A stretch of 64,000 bases of DNA. Origin: JANQQC01 sp965262255 (GTDB lineage Bacteria; Pseudomonadota; Alphaproteobacteria; Caulobacterales; Hyphomonadaceae). Both the position numbers and the translations under genes were made by a program. Position 1 is the stretch's first letter. Each line of letters starts with the position of its first letter. The stretch is taken from positions 620,001-684,000 of the forward strand of contig OZ253505.1 in assembly GCA_965262255.1 (NCBI GenBank), read 5' to 3'. Under the pieces are notes generated by a model. The model saw nothing but the letters and a program-made list of their open reading frames with translations. It did not search any database and had not been told where the DNA came from. Below, piece by piece: positions 36,370-46,102 of this stretch.

Positions 36370-37902
36370 TGAACGGCAATCGTTCGGAGAGATAAATTTT
36401 TGAAAAAGCGCCTTCCAATGATCTTTATCTTTCTTCGTGAGGCGTGGTTCTTCCAGTGCAGACTGAAGAAGGTAGTCGTCGATAGGGTTGTCTACAAGAA
36501 AGGAAAAACGTTCATAGAATACCGTGACACAGTCGTTGTATGGATTCTCTGCCGCCGCGGTCATAATTGAAACTTCATTCCACCAGTCGATTCCGCTCTT
36601 TGATAATTCGGATGCTAAACCTACTGCCAAGTAGCTCGCGGGAATATTTTCTTGCCTTGCTACCGCTGGAACCAACCTTCCATATGTGGAGAGTTTTCCG
36701 TCGGCTTTAGACATGCAATGTTCTAAGAGTTCTTGTTCTCGTCCATCTAGTAGAATTTTCGTAGCAAACTGAGCCGCGGCTAAGTCATCTTGAACTTCGG
36801 CACCTCCAACTAATCTATTACCAATTTTCAGAATAGCGCCATTCCCGTCACCGTGAGTATTCGCGGTGATGTAGAAAAATTTCAGCAGGTTAAAAAGGAT
36901 TTCTCCGGATTGTTGTGAACGAATGTTCAGCACAATAACTTTTCCGGTCTCATTCCAAAGACAAGCCGCTTCGATCGGAATCTCGTCTTGAATTGGTAGA
37001 ACGGAGATGCCGCAATCCCAAACGTACTTTGTCAACGAATCTACGGTGAAATCTCCGTATGTGTCAGTTACTGATTTCCTAACTGAATCGATGGGAACTG
37101 GCATTGAATTATGCTTTGGTTGAGCGGAGGTATCAGCTATAATTTTCGCCAAATGAAGCACATATGTTGTGTAGATTTGTTCTGTTGTGCGATCTGCCTC
37201 ATCTTCTTTTATGTGCATAAGTTTCGGAATGTTGCATGATCTGATAGGTAATAGTTGATCGCCAAAAATTTGGGTTGGTTTCCATTCGAAAACGTGCGCA
37301 AGAGTCTCAATTACTTTCCCGACAACGGTCAACTGAGAGTTTCCCTGAACGTATCGCTCATCGTCGATCAAAGGGCGATCTTTCGCAGGTATTAGGCGTT
37401 GCCTAACAAATTTCTCTGTCAACCCGATCTGTTCTAGTTTTTCAATTACTCGCGATAATGATTGTTGCTCGCTTGGGACAGTTACATTTAGGGGAATGTT
37501 CAAACCCAAAATCTCAATAAGTTCGTGCAGTTGTTTATGCCCGTTCGCAAAATAATGATCGTCTTCTTGCTGCCGAACTTGTTTCTCGGTCACTCCTAAT
37601 ATTTTCGATAGTTCCTTGCGAGAATATTTCTTTGCAAGACGCCCCTTAACTAGGCTCTTTCCGATATCGCGAAAACTGCTAATCTCGATTACGGGGTTAG
37701 GAGTTTGTGTGAGGTATTCATACTCTTCGATCTCTTGTTTTATGTCGGCGAGCAAGCTTTCGAGACCTTCCCTGTCTATCTGCAAGGACCGGCGTTCTTT
37801 TTCGGAGTTCCCGATTGGTCGCGCACATAGTGCATTAAGTGTTGCGGTAAACACCTCCACATTCTTCTGAGCAACTCGATATTCTTGAACAGTCGTAATC
37901 AT
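36365..37902 (-). pseudogene. HTH (XRE) / ImmA-like protein, N-terminal part, split by IS481
   Basis: About 512 residues before the insertion. ITTVQEYRVAQKNVEVFTAT and a long helix ending EIEEYEYL are the usual N-terminus of XRE proteins with an antitoxin-like helical arm. The HTH follows (RKELSKILGVTEKQVRQQED). Then comes a region shaped like ImmA/IrrE proteases (CGISVLPI...ACLWNETGKVIVLN...), but the HExxH zinc motif is absent, with LLKFFYITANTHG in its place. ATG 37902 overlaps the end of the preceding NTase gene as ATGA and is chosen over 38019. The true C-terminus lies beyond the insertion at 34807-35302. Confidence 0.75.
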
Positions 37903-38337
37903 GTCACGCTCTCTATGTCTATCAACAAAATTCCTTTTGGGGCTCCGTCTCTCTGATAACGGAAAAATCTCTGTATTTGATCCTTGGTGAAGCTTCATCA
38001 TCAGCGCGAAATAGCTCACCGAAATATTTGACTTTCATGGCTCTACGTGGCCAACTAAAGTTTAAGCAATACTTTGTCAACAAGTTGCTCGTCAACTCCT
38101 TCACTTTCCCAAGCCCCGTCATAGTCATTTGGGAGGATCTTGACCGAAAGTAAAACTACCATTTAGCCAAACTTCTTTGCACCCGGCACTTCGAAGGTTT
38201 AAAAGCGCTCGTCGAAGACCTCCGAGCAAATGTTCTCGATAAGCGTTCGTTCCAAGCATTTCCACTACCTCACCCCATGTAACTCGGTATACTCCTAGTG
38301 GCAAAAATCCTGATTCTGGCTCTAGTTCCGGGTACAT
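37899..38337 (-). pseudogene. Frameshifted DUF6932-like nucleotidyltransferase gene
   Basis: The intact part reads MYPELEPESGFLPLGVYRVT, ALLNLRSAGCKEVWLNGSF. GSF followed by a PxDxD-type NDYDGAW is the minimal nucleotidyltransferase signature. The sequence then changes frame: stop after GQDPPK, continuation NDYDGAWESEGVDEQLVDKV, next frame RRAMKVKYFGELFRADDEAS, last frame FFRYQRDGAPKGILLID ending at 37899 and overlapping the HTH gene start. At least three indels are needed, so the gene is dead. It was the first gene of a two-gene operon with the HTH/ImmA-like gene. Confidence 0.75.
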
Positions 38338-38720
38338 ATCAACGACCACATTCTCAGTGAATTTCGAAAATTCAAGTTATTAAAAGGCAATGAGAGCTAG
38401 ATAAGGACTCACTTACCAAATTGCAAGTACTTCGGATTGGTTTTTTCTAAAACTACCAATCAACCGAACGTATAAATTTTATGTAAGCCGAAAAGGCAAG
38501 TGTCTTGAGATTGTTTGTCAACTCCCGAGAGTGACTTATACTTTTGTTTGACTGCTGGGATTTGTGACCTGTTTCATACTAAACAATTACGGAAATAGTT
38601 TAAGTCGCAAATACGAACCCCGCTATATGGTGCCATAGAGCAGAGATTTTGAGATTTTAGATTTACAAGTGATCTGCGAACTAGCTTTCGATAGTTTCGC
38701 ACAGGATTAAGCGCCTATCA
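38338..38720. other. Gene-free region upstream of the decayed NTase operon
   Basis: AT-rich; it would have held the promoter of the NTase/HTH operon and the 3' end of the lipoprotein transcript. I see no coding sequence, repeat or hairpin of note. Confidence 0.35.
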
Positions 38721-39152
38721 TTATTGCGGGTAGTGACCGCGAGCATACATGCACTTGTTGATCATCTCATTTCTACCTGCAGAAAGAGCTACAAACCCCG
38801 TTACTGTTCCCAAACCGGTTATCCAAGAAGTCATTGTTCCATCCGAGCCATCAGAGGATTCAAACAGTTCCCGGTCGTAGCCTGCCGGACACGGTCTATC
38901 GTAGTACCGCGTCCCAGAATGTCGTCCCTCGCAACGGGGTTCATCAAGGGCTTCAAGTAAGCCACCCACCAAAAAACCCAGCGCCGTTCCACCGAGCAAA
39001 TAGTTTGATGGATTATAAGCTTGCGCTGCCAAAGCTTTGCAATCTGACAGATCTGCCTGCACCGTCGGCGAGTCAACATAATTGGGCAGAAAAGTACACG
39101 CCGAAACGCCAGTTGCCATTATCAATGTGGCTACCCAACTTTGATTCTGCAT
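38721..39152 (-). CDS. Small predicted lipoprotein
   Basis: 143 residues with signal peptide and lipobox VSAC (Cys19). The mature part has two Gly-rich hydrophobic stretches (LLGGTALGFLVGGLLEAL and WITGLGTVTGFVALSAG) of glycine-zipper type, plus paired Cys residues. AAGGA lies upstream of the ATG. Probably an outer-membrane-associated envelope protein. No enzyme motif and no operon partner. Confidence 0.7.
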   Translation of the reverse strand: MQNQSWVATLIMATGVSACTFLPNYVDSPTVQADLSDCKALAAQAYNPSNYLLGGTALGFLVGGLLEALDEPRCEGRHSGTRYYDRPCPAGYDRELFESSDGSDGTMTSWITGLGTVTGFVALSAGRNEMINKCMYARGHYPQ

Positions 39153-39395
39153 ACTCGTTCGTCCTTATTAAAGAATTTTGAATATGAATTCCATACCGTA
39201 GATTTATCCAATTGAAATTTGGCAAATTAATGCCCTTCCGTTCGAAAATTCAGAGAATAGTGGCAAAAGTTTCGATTGCTTCTCTGTCTTAACAAATCCG
39301 GTTAAACAAATCACGGCTCCGAGCTAAAATTAGAGCATTGACAATAGACTGAGTCCTCCATTATTCAATGGAACGCCAATTCTCCGTACTGTCAG

Positions 39396-40931
39396 CTAGG
39401 CGCTCATACGTTTTGCTTGCCTTGCCTCTAACTTATTAAGCGCCTGAACATACGCCCGAGCAGATGCCACCAAAGTGTCTGGATCAGTGCTAACGCCGGT
39501 TGACAAAAGGTCTTCTGCTTCTAATCGAACACTAACTTTTGCCTGTGCGTCGGTGCCTTCCGTCACTGCGTGTACTTGAAATAGATCTAATCTAGCTTTG
39601 TGGGGTTGTATCTTTCGAATACAGCGAAAAACCGCATCGACTGGCCCATTGCCTTCGCTGATATCTGTTTTTTTCTCACCTTCAACGAGTAAAACAATTT
39701 CTGCAGTTTGCGGCCCACCGGTGCCAGCGACAACTTTCAACTCCTCAAGCCTTATTTTTTGTCCAGCTTCGTTAAGCTGAGAATCTACCAAAGCGGCAAT
39801 ATCGTCATCAAAAATATGTTTTTTGATATCCGCTAACGCTTTGAATCGCTCGAATGCGACCTTCAATTCCTCCTTAGAAAGCTCGTACCCAAGACTTTTC
39901 AGACGATCGTCCAGAGCGTGTCGTCCTGAATGTTTTCCCATGACAAGAGAGGTTTTGGAAACCCCGACATCTTCTGGGTTCATAATCTCATATGTGTCGT
40001 GGTGCTTTAACATTCCATCTTGATGGATGCCGGCCTCATGGGCGAATGCGTTCTTTCCGACAATTGCTTTATTGTACTGAACAGGAAATCCTGTAATTCG
40101 GCTAACCATCTGTGAGGCTTGCGCGATCTTGGTCGTATCAATACCGGTCGAATATGGCAAGATATCTTGCCGAACCTTCAACGCCATTACAATTTCTTCT
40201 AATGCTGCGTTTCCGGCTCTTTCCCCTAGCCCATTCACTGCGCACTCTACTTGCCGGGCACCGTTACAAATACCAGCTAAAGAATTTGCGACAGCAAATC
40301 CTAGATCATTATGACAATGCGTTGACCAAACGACTTTGTCGCTATCTGGAATTGTTTCAATCAGGCGCCTAATTAAGTTGCCATACTCTTCTGGGGGCGC
40401 ATAGCCTACGGTATCCGGAATATTTATCGTGGACGCGCCCGCGACAATTGCAGCATCAATACACTTGCACAGAAAATCCCACTCCGTCCGGGTCGCGTCC
40501 TCAGGACTCCACTCAACATCATCAACAAGATTCCGCGCCTGAGATACGGATCGTCCGACAGCTTCAAGCACCGCGTTCTCGCCCATACGAAGTTTGTGTT
40601 TCATATGGACGGGACTAGTGGAAATAAACGTATGAATACGGGGTTGTTTCGCCCCCTTCAAAGACTCTGCGCACCGCGAAATATCGGATTCCGTCGAACG
40701 GGCTAAACCACAAATAATCGATTTTTCGGAAACTTCGGCTATTTTTTTAACAGATTCGAAATCGCCTTCGGACGCTGCAGGAAATCCTGCCTCGATGACA
40801 TCGACTCCCATTTCATTGAGAAGTTCAGCCAATTCGATTTTTTCGCGAATGGTCATTGACGCGCCGGGCGATTGTTCGCCGTCGCGCATAGTCGTATCGA
40901 ATATTCGTACGTGGGGATGTTGTTGGGTCAT
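39396..40931 (-). CDS. leuA: 2-Isopropylmalate synthase
   Basis: 511 residues. First committed step of leucine synthesis: acetyl-CoA plus 2-oxoisovalerate gives 2-isopropylmalate. The HMGL-type barrel shows FDTTMRDGEQSPGASMT, VIEAGFPAASEGDFE, HCHNDLGFAVANSLAG and GERAGNAALEEIVMAL. The C-terminal allosteric domain for leucine feedback is present (RLEELKVVAGTGGPQTAEI onward). ATG 40931 is chosen; an in-frame start at 40973 lies in the leader. A Leu-rich leader ORF and competing stem-loops lie directly upstream, so transcription is probably controlled by attenuation. Confidence 0.96.
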   Translation of the reverse strand: MTQQHPHVRIFDTTMRDGEQSPGASMTIREKIELAELLNEMGVDVIEAGFPAASEGDFESVKKIAEVSEKSIICGLARSTESDISRCAESLKGAKQPRIHTFISTSPVHMKHKLRMGENAVLEAVGRSVSQARNLVDDVEWSPEDATRTEWDFLCKCIDAAIVAGASTINIPDTVGYAPPEEYGNLIRRLIETIPDSDKVVWSTHCHNDLGFAVANSLAGICNGARQVECAVNGLGERAGNAALEEIVMALKVRQDILPYSTGIDTTKIAQASQMVSRITGFPVQYNKAIVGKNAFAHEAGIHQDGMLKHHDTYEIMNPEDVGVSKTSLVMGKHSGRHALDDRLKSLGYELSKEELKVAFERFKALADIKKHIFDDDIAALVDSQLNEAGQKIRLEELKVVAGTGGPQTAEIVLLVEGEKKTDISEGNGPVDAVFRCIRKIQPHKARLDLFQVHAVTEGTDAQAKVSVRLEAEDLLSTGVSTDPDTLVASARAYVQALNKLEARQAKRMSA

Positions 40932-40978
40932 TGTGCGGCTCTTTACTAAAAATGGAACAAGTTGGGTTGGCAATTATT

Positions 40979-41036
40979 CCCCTGGCCGCATACTGGTCAC
41001 TTTCCAGTAATAACCGGCCAGGGGCCACTAAGGCCC
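40979..41036 (-). promoter_or_regulatory. Candidate leuA attenuator stem-loops
   Basis: CCCCTGGCCG (40979-40988) pairs with CGGCCAGGGG (41015-41024), with an inner ACTGG/CCAGT stem (40992-40996, 41004-41008). A competing GGGCC/GGCCC hairpin occupies 41022-41036 and shares bases with the long stem, so only one can form. The 5' part overlaps the leader ORF. No clear U-run follows the long stem, so terminator versus anti-terminator cannot be assigned. Confidence 0.6.
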
Positions 41037-41068
41037 AAAAGGTTTAGAAAGAGGTAGTTTCTGCACAT
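40997..41068 (-). CDS. leuL: Leu-rich leader peptide of leuA
   Basis: A 23-codon frame on the minus strand, ATG at 41068-41066, TGA at 40999-40997. Residues 5-13 read YLFLNLLGL: five leucines in nine positions, using CTC, CTA, CTT, TTG and CTT. The run ends where the competing hairpin begins. This is the layout of ribosome-mediated attenuation, where stalling at Leu codons under leucine shortage chooses the RNA fold. No strong ribosome-binding site is visible, which lowers certainty. Confidence 0.55.
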   Translation of the reverse strand: MCRNYLFLNLLGLSGPWPVITGK

Positions 41069-41165
41069 ACGTTAGTATTTCGCATAGAAGTACAAATTAG
41101 TCAACTATTCAAAAACAAAAAAATTGGAGATTGCGCACTTGCGAACAAAATCCGATGGTTTGAGC

Positions 41166-41900
41166 TTACTCAGAATCAATCTGATTTGAAGTGCTCTTGG
41201 CGGTCTGAGCCTGAGAAATAGCGCTTAAAGTTCTTCTTCGTTTCTTAAATTTCTTTCGTGCGTAAATCAGTACCGCGACTATGATCGCACCTGTTGCCGC
41301 TAAAACGGCTAGCCAAGGAGAGCCGGAATTGGCGAACGAAATACTTTGTCCGGCTAGCGCAACCAATACAATTTTCGGGATAATTCCGATCGCCATCCCG
41401 AAAAAGTAAAGAACAAACCTAGCGTGGCTTGCGCCAAAAACCATATTTATAATTATGAACGGACCGGCAGGAACGTTCCGCGCAACTAAACTCGCCAAAA
41501 ACGCATTTTCTCCGATAAACATCGAAACGCGGTTAACTAAACTACCGCCATACTTTTGAATTGATTCCGCGCCGACCAGTCTTCCTACCCAAAACGTCAC
41601 GCTTCCCGAAACCAATATCGCCAACCAAGACGCTATTGCTCCAGATACTGAACCGTATATCCATACCGCTCCGCCAATCAAAGCATACTGCGGCATTCCT
41701 ATAAAGGCACCGACACAGAAAACGATCACTAAAGTAATGAAACCTGAGGGGCTATCTGCATTACTCTTAATCCACTCTAGTATCCATTGAGGATCGCTCG
41801 GGATTACCCCTGTTTTACCGAGAAGAAACAAGGCCAACACTGCAGTAGCAAACCCAAGAGCGATAAAGAGAGTGTACTGAGCGTAGCTCGATATATTCAT
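41166..41900 (-). CDS. TVP38/TMEM64 (VTT-domain) membrane protein
   Basis: 244 residues with about six hydrophobic segments and a basic C-terminal tail. The VTT/SNARE-associated Golgi core is recognisable in PQYALIGGAVWIYG, GSVTFWVGRLVGAESIQKYG and LVARNVPAGPFIIINMVFGA. Relatives (DedA and TMEM41/64 families) act in lipid scrambling or ion-coupled transport across the inner membrane. Substrate unknown. It is transcribed towards the leader of leuA; coupling is unlikely given the 97-nt gap with the attenuator. Confidence 0.85.
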   Translation of the reverse strand: MNISSYAQYTLFIALGFATAVLALFLLGKTGVIPSDPQWILEWIKSNADSPSGFITLVIVFCVGAFIGMPQYALIGGAVWIYGSVSGAIASWLAILVSGSVTFWVGRLVGAESIQKYGGSLVNRVSMFIGENAFLASLVARNVPAGPFIIINMVFGASHARFVLYFFGMAIGIIPKIVLVALAGQSISFANSGSPWLAVLAATGAIIVAVLIYARKKFKKRRRTLSAISQAQTAKSTSNQIDSE

Positions 41901-41997
41901 GTAATTATTATCCGAACACGCAATGAGTAGGTTCAGCTAGATTTCGTAAGACAATTATTTTTAGGCTGACCTGTCTATCAACTGGTGCGCCTTGTCG

Positions 41998-42966
41998 CTA
42001 GTCCTCCTCCAACATTCTTAGACTCATTTGCCAAAGTTTTTCTGCCTTCTCTGGGTCGCATGCCCATTCCCGGACATGTTCCCAGCGCTTGCTGTCTTTG
42101 TTCGCTAGCGTTGCAACATCTACGTCCTCGCAATACACACCTCCAATCTCTGCCAACTTGTCCGAGGTTGCCGCCCAAACAGTAGTCGCAGCTCCTTGCT
42201 CTGGGGTTTTAAACATAGCTTCTATCGCAGGAGGAATCGATCCATCGGCGTTTTTCCAGCCTAATGCAACCATTTCTTCGTCTGGCAAATGCCTTTGAAG
42301 CGGGGTAAATATCCCGCCGGGATGTATAGAAAATGCTTTTATTCCATCGTCAGTACCCCGCGAATCAACGCCCATTGCAAAAAGAGCGTTTGCCGTTTTG
42401 GCTTGGCCATAAGCCTCCCATTTTTCGTACGGCGTATTTCTGTAGTGAGGATCTTCCCATTTTATTTCTGACCTAACGTGTGCTATCGACGAAAGCGCGA
42501 CAACTCGAGACCCGGAGGCCTTAGCTAGAGCATCTCTCAATCCCAAGTAAAGAGCAAAATGACCGAGATGATTCACGCCAAACTGCATCTCCCACCCAGG
42601 GCCCACTCTGCCTTCTGGACACGCCATAATTCCCGCGTTGTTGATCAAGATATGAATTGCTCGCAGTGACGAAATTTCGTCGGCAAACGCCTTAACAGAT
42701 TTCAAATCTGCCAAATCCATCTTATGAACTTCATGGTTTCCCGCGACAGTTTTCAGAACATCCTTGGCAATGTCTGGTCGCCGAGCAGGCACGATGACAG
42801 TTGCACCAGCATTACATAATGCTCGAGTCGTTTCGATCCCTATCCCAGAATACCCGCCCGTAACTATGGCGGTTTTTCCGGACAGTTGTGTACTCCCGAT
42901 CACCTCCATTGCAGTGGAATTGCGATTGAATCCGGAGCCTATCGGCTTTTGACTTGTTGGTCCCAT
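41998..42966 (-). CDS. Short-chain dehydrogenase/reductase (retinol-dehydrogenase-like)
   Basis: 322 residues. Rossmann NAD(P) loop TAIVTGGYSGIGIETTRAL, VPARRPD (favours NADP by the Arg pair), NNAGIM, active-site Ser in VALSSIAH and the YxxxK pair in YGQAKTANALF. The extended C-terminal half matches WWOX/retinol-dehydrogenase-type SDRs, which act on lipids or xenobiotics. GGGAGATAAGGA precedes ATG 42966. Substrate unknown; no operon partner. Confidence 0.9.
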   Translation of the reverse strand: MGPTSQKPIGSGFNRNSTAMEVIGSTQLSGKTAIVTGGYSGIGIETTRALCNAGATVIVPARRPDIAKDVLKTVAGNHEVHKMDLADLKSVKAFADEISSLRAIHILINNAGIMACPEGRVGPGWEMQFGVNHLGHFALYLGLRDALAKASGSRVVALSSIAHVRSEIKWEDPHYRNTPYEKWEAYGQAKTANALFAMGVDSRGTDDGIKAFSIHPGGIFTPLQRHLPDEEMVALGWKNADGSIPPAIEAMFKTPEQGAATTVWAATSDKLAEIGGVYCEDVDVATLANKDSKRWEHVREWACDPEKAEKLWQMSLRMLEED

Positions 42967-43109
42967 TCCTTATCTCCCAAGAAGAATTCAGATTAAAGGT
43001 TATAACAGTACTGGAACAGATTCAAAAATTTCACGATTTGACGTAAAATTGGCGAAATACTGAACGAGTATTAGATAGTGTTTGGATCAAAAAAATAAAG
43101 GGCTTGGGG

Positions 43110-43604
43110 ATGTTTAGAAAATTTCTTGTCTGCAGCTTCTTGCTAGCAATTATCGCCGGTACGCCCGCCCAATCTGACGTTTCTGGGCTTGAGAAACAGT
43201 GCAACGAAGGTAATTCGGAAAGCTGCTTTTCCGTTGCGCATCGGCTTCGCACGGGAGTTGGAATCCAACAAAATTTGAGGCTGGCTTTTCAATTTTATAA
43301 GAAGTCGTGTGACGGGAACAACGCGTCCGGTTGCGCCGGATTAGGCTATATGTACAGTTTAGGGCGCGGCGTTACGAAGAACCTGCCGGCTTCTCTCACG
43401 TCTTTCTTAAAGGCTTGTGAATTGTCTGAAATCAGCGGTTGTGCAGGAGCGGGAAACATTTTGATCGGAGGGGCATTAGATAGTCGCGACAGACAGAAAG
43501 GTATTAAACTATTGCGATACTCTTGTTTACAAGGTTACCAGTGGGCGTGTACGCGACTCCAAGAATATGAGATTCCGTTGAAGCCTGGACGGAAGTTTCG
43601 TTAA
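43110..43604 (+). CDS. Secreted Sel1-repeat protein
   Basis: 164 residues. A signal peptide (residues 1-22, cleavage after AQS region) is followed by about three Sel1-like repeats with paired cysteines (SCFSVAHRLRTGVGIQQNLR, GCAGLGYMYSLGRGVTKNLP, GCAGAGNILIGG). Cys-rich Sel1 proteins of this kind (Hcp type) are periplasmic and disulfide-bonded. ATG 43110 is chosen over TTG 43104. Function not known; such repeats bind proteins or peptidoglycan fragments. Confidence 0.8.
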   Translation: MFRKFLVCSFLLAIIAGTPAQSDVSGLEKQCNEGNSESCFSVAHRLRTGVGIQQNLRLAFQFYKKSCDGNNASGCAGLGYMYSLGRGVTKNLPASLTSFLKACELSEISGCAGAGNILIGGALDSRDRQKGIKLLRYSCLQGYQWACTRLQEYEIPLKPGRKFR

Positions 43605-44421
43605 AGGATACTAAACATGGCACTTGGTTGCTTGGACGCGATGACTGAAGACACTATAAGAATCTCGCTGCCTAAACATATGTTTCGTCCAAAACCTAAC
43701 ATTTAGCTGAGTTTGCAATTCGAAGACACACCTTAATTCGGTTTCACCTTTGGAAAATCTATAGAGATAAAGCGTTTACAACGCTAATTTTATAGACCTA
43801 ACTTGCTAGCGTTAAGGGATTCAGAAACAACCTCTTTGGTAACGATTGCACACGTTCGAATTGGAAATTGATCCCCATTCCTTGGTTGTTGGCAAAAAAT
43901 ATTTTTTTCTCGCTCCGCGCAAAGGTTAAGGCTAGAATCCTAGCTGTGTACCTGACAGTTGAGTGGGGTTGATGAAAAGCCCCTTAATCCTGCTAGTGAC
44001 TTATTCTGTCGTAACTAGTGAAGCTAAAAATTGATTCTCTTGAGACTTCCGATTCGCTGTTCTTTCGTGGAAATGAGTACAACCGATCGAATGTCCGAAG
44101 TTAACACATTTCGTTATATCCGCCGTTAGAGCAATTTCCTATCAGGTTACTCAATTTTGTGGTTTTGTTCCTTTAAGAACTAAGAGTCATTCGAGAGAAT
44201 ACGAACCTACTTGATCGGAAAATGCTCTAATGTATTTTGCAGTTCGCGAGACTGTTCAGATATTGAGCGAAGGTATCTCGATTGCCGAAACTTTAATCGA
44301 ACGATTCATGAGGTTTTTCTCTTTGGACAATTTTCTCACTCTCTTTTCCTGTCTTCCCTAATAATTTAGACTTTTTGTTTGCGAAAACAAATTTATAAGC
44401 CCCCTAAAAATTGTTCCTTAC
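43605..44421. other. 817-bp gene-free region
   Basis: No frame with coding character on either strand, no tRNA or rRNA. A 6-bp stem AGCGTT-tac-AACGCT (43771-43785) followed by AATTTTAT could be a weak terminator for the Sel1 gene. A GCTAGCGTTA sequence at 43804 recurs at 45889. Confidence 0.45.
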
Positions 44422-45369
44422 ATGTCTAAGCTACACCCAATTCTAATCGCTTCCCTAGGGGTACTTTCGGGAGCAATTTTAGACGCGCTTGTCAAAGGAG
44501 TAACGGAACTTCAAGGCATCGACGTTCTAACCGTCGCATGTTGGAGGTTTTCAACTGGCGCAATGTTCGCTCTCGCAATATTCTTAGCTATGCGGAAGCC
44601 AATTCCATCTTGGCCTGCCATACGATTCCACTTTATGCGAGGGGTCATTCAGTTGACGGCTGCTGTAACGTTCTTCTGGTCTTTAAGCCAACTCGCACTG
44701 GCAGAAGCGACAGTCCTAGGATTCACTGCTGCTTTAATGCTAGCGCCGCTGGCGAAAATCATTCTTGGCGAGAAAATGACCTTTATTAGCGTTTTGGCGG
44801 CAATCATTGGCTTTGCTGGCGCAATAATTGCGATGTCAGGTGATACGGCTGGCGCTCCGGTCGGAGGAAACCGTGGACTAGGAATTGCTTCGGTCGGCAT
44901 TGCAGCTGTAACTTACGCTCTGACAATCATTCTTCTGAGAAAAAGAACCCAAACTGAAGACAGTGTCACGATAGTGATGATGTCAAATCTGTTACCCGCA
45001 CTAATTATTGTTCCTCTGGCGATAGGCATTTCTCTCTTTGTCCCCGGTGACTTAGTTGGGGCATCCTTCGGGCAGTTTCCGGCAGCTCACTTAGTTCCAG
45101 TACTCATTAGTATTGGTTTCTTTGGGATGGGAATATGGTGGATGTTTACCTTAGCGTATGCGAGAGCACCCGCCCGCACACTTGCTCCGATCGAATATAC
45201 GGCTTTGATATGGGCATCGGTCATCGGATTTGTATTTTTTGGCGAGCTTCCAAGTTGGCAATTATTTGTCGGTGCGATCATAATCATTTGTTCTTGTTTA
45301 TTAATCGCTTTTGATTCTGATAACAATCGAATCGGCAGAAGATTCGCAAAGTTTCGAAAAATTTCGTGA
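44422..45369 (+). CDS. EamA/DMT-superfamily exporter
   Basis: 315 residues with ten predicted membrane helices in two EamA halves. AATVLGFTAALMLAPLAKII and LAPIEYTALIWASVIGFVFFGE are the conserved helix ends of the two repeats. These proteins export metabolites, often amino acids or related small molecules. No clear ribosome-binding site precedes ATG 44422. Stand-alone gene between two long gene-free stretches; substrate cannot be inferred. Confidence 0.88.
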   Translation: MSKLHPILIASLGVLSGAILDALVKGVTELQGIDVLTVACWRFSTGAMFALAIFLAMRKPIPSWPAIRFHFMRGVIQLTAAVTFFWSLSQLALAEATVLGFTAALMLAPLAKIILGEKMTFISVLAAIIGFAGAIIAMSGDTAGAPVGGNRGLGIASVGIAAVTYALTIILLRKRTQTEDSVTIVMMSNLLPALIIVPLAIGISLFVPGDLVGASFGQFPAAHLVPVLISIGFFGMGIWWMFTLAYARAPARTLAPIEYTALIWASVIGFVFFGELPSWQLFVGAIIIICSCLLIAFDSDNNRIGRRFAKFRKIS

Positions 45370-46102
45370 AATTGCTCGATTGTTTCAATGTGTAGGATCG
45401 ATTCTGTGCGAAGAAAAACAGAATTGTCCGAAAGAGTTGGGCAAGGTATTGAGAGTGCGTAAATTGGATTTTGTAAGAATTAGACTAGAGCGAACCCAGT
45501 GTTCGTCCCACGTTCCTTTCCGGTTTAAGTTCTTATGACAAAAGTGAATCAACCATCGGGTTGCAATCTCGAAACGAAAGAATGAAACATGAAATGGCCA
45601 CTTTGTTACTTGTACTGCTAGATAAATTCGCGCTGTTTTAATGGTTTCAAGCTGCACTCGGATTAGTATAGTCGGAGAAATTGTAAACTTACCTAAACGA
45701 TCCAGTCTGAAACATTCTGTTTGATTTTGTAAACGTTCAAACTAGCATTGGAACCGCTGTTGGCTCACATTTGGAAGACCTTCTTGATTAGTCAAAGCTA
45801 ACAGCAAACTCAAAGCAAAGATTTAGCTAAAAATATCTGAGTGTAAAATGACGATCTGGTTCTTACAGTTAGGTCTAGCTAAACTACGCTAGCGTTACGT
45901 TTTTTTATAGACATTTCACTTGAAATAGTATAAAGAAAGCTTATCTTTCATTAGGAAGGCATTGCCACTTGAATGTTCGCTGAAAAAGCGGGCGTTCGGT
46001 GTGTGTTATAGACTTCACATACATAGATGTTTTATGGCCGGCAACCTGTTACGGGTGAGCTTTCCGTAAGATTCTAGAAACAATCACTATAGGAAACGTG
46101 AC
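45370..46102. other. 733-bp gene-free region upstream of the IalB-family gene
   Basis: No coding sequence or RNA gene recognised. ACGCTAGCGT (45888-45897) is a perfect palindrome followed within 5 nt by seven T, which could be a terminator. TTACGG/CCGTAA (46049-46069) forms a hairpin in the presumed 5' UTR of the next gene. Confidence 0.4.

Larger units (their letters stand above)
35303..36370 (+). mobile_element. IS481-family insertion sequence, complete, with 6-bp target duplication
   Basis: The element runs from 35309 to 36364 (1056 bp). The ends TGTGGG.AG.C...AGGTTGT (35309-35329 and the complement of 36344-36364) match at 16 of 21 positions. ACTAGT occurs directly at both flanks (35303-35308, 36365-36370). 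IS481 of Bordetella is known to target NCTAGN, which this fits. One intact transposase gene fills the element. It interrupts a minus-strand gene. Confidence 0.92.

Noticed and set aside
43840..43870. GTTCGAATT, resembling a tRNA T-loop
   Set aside because: No matching T-stem, anticodon arm or acceptor stem around it.
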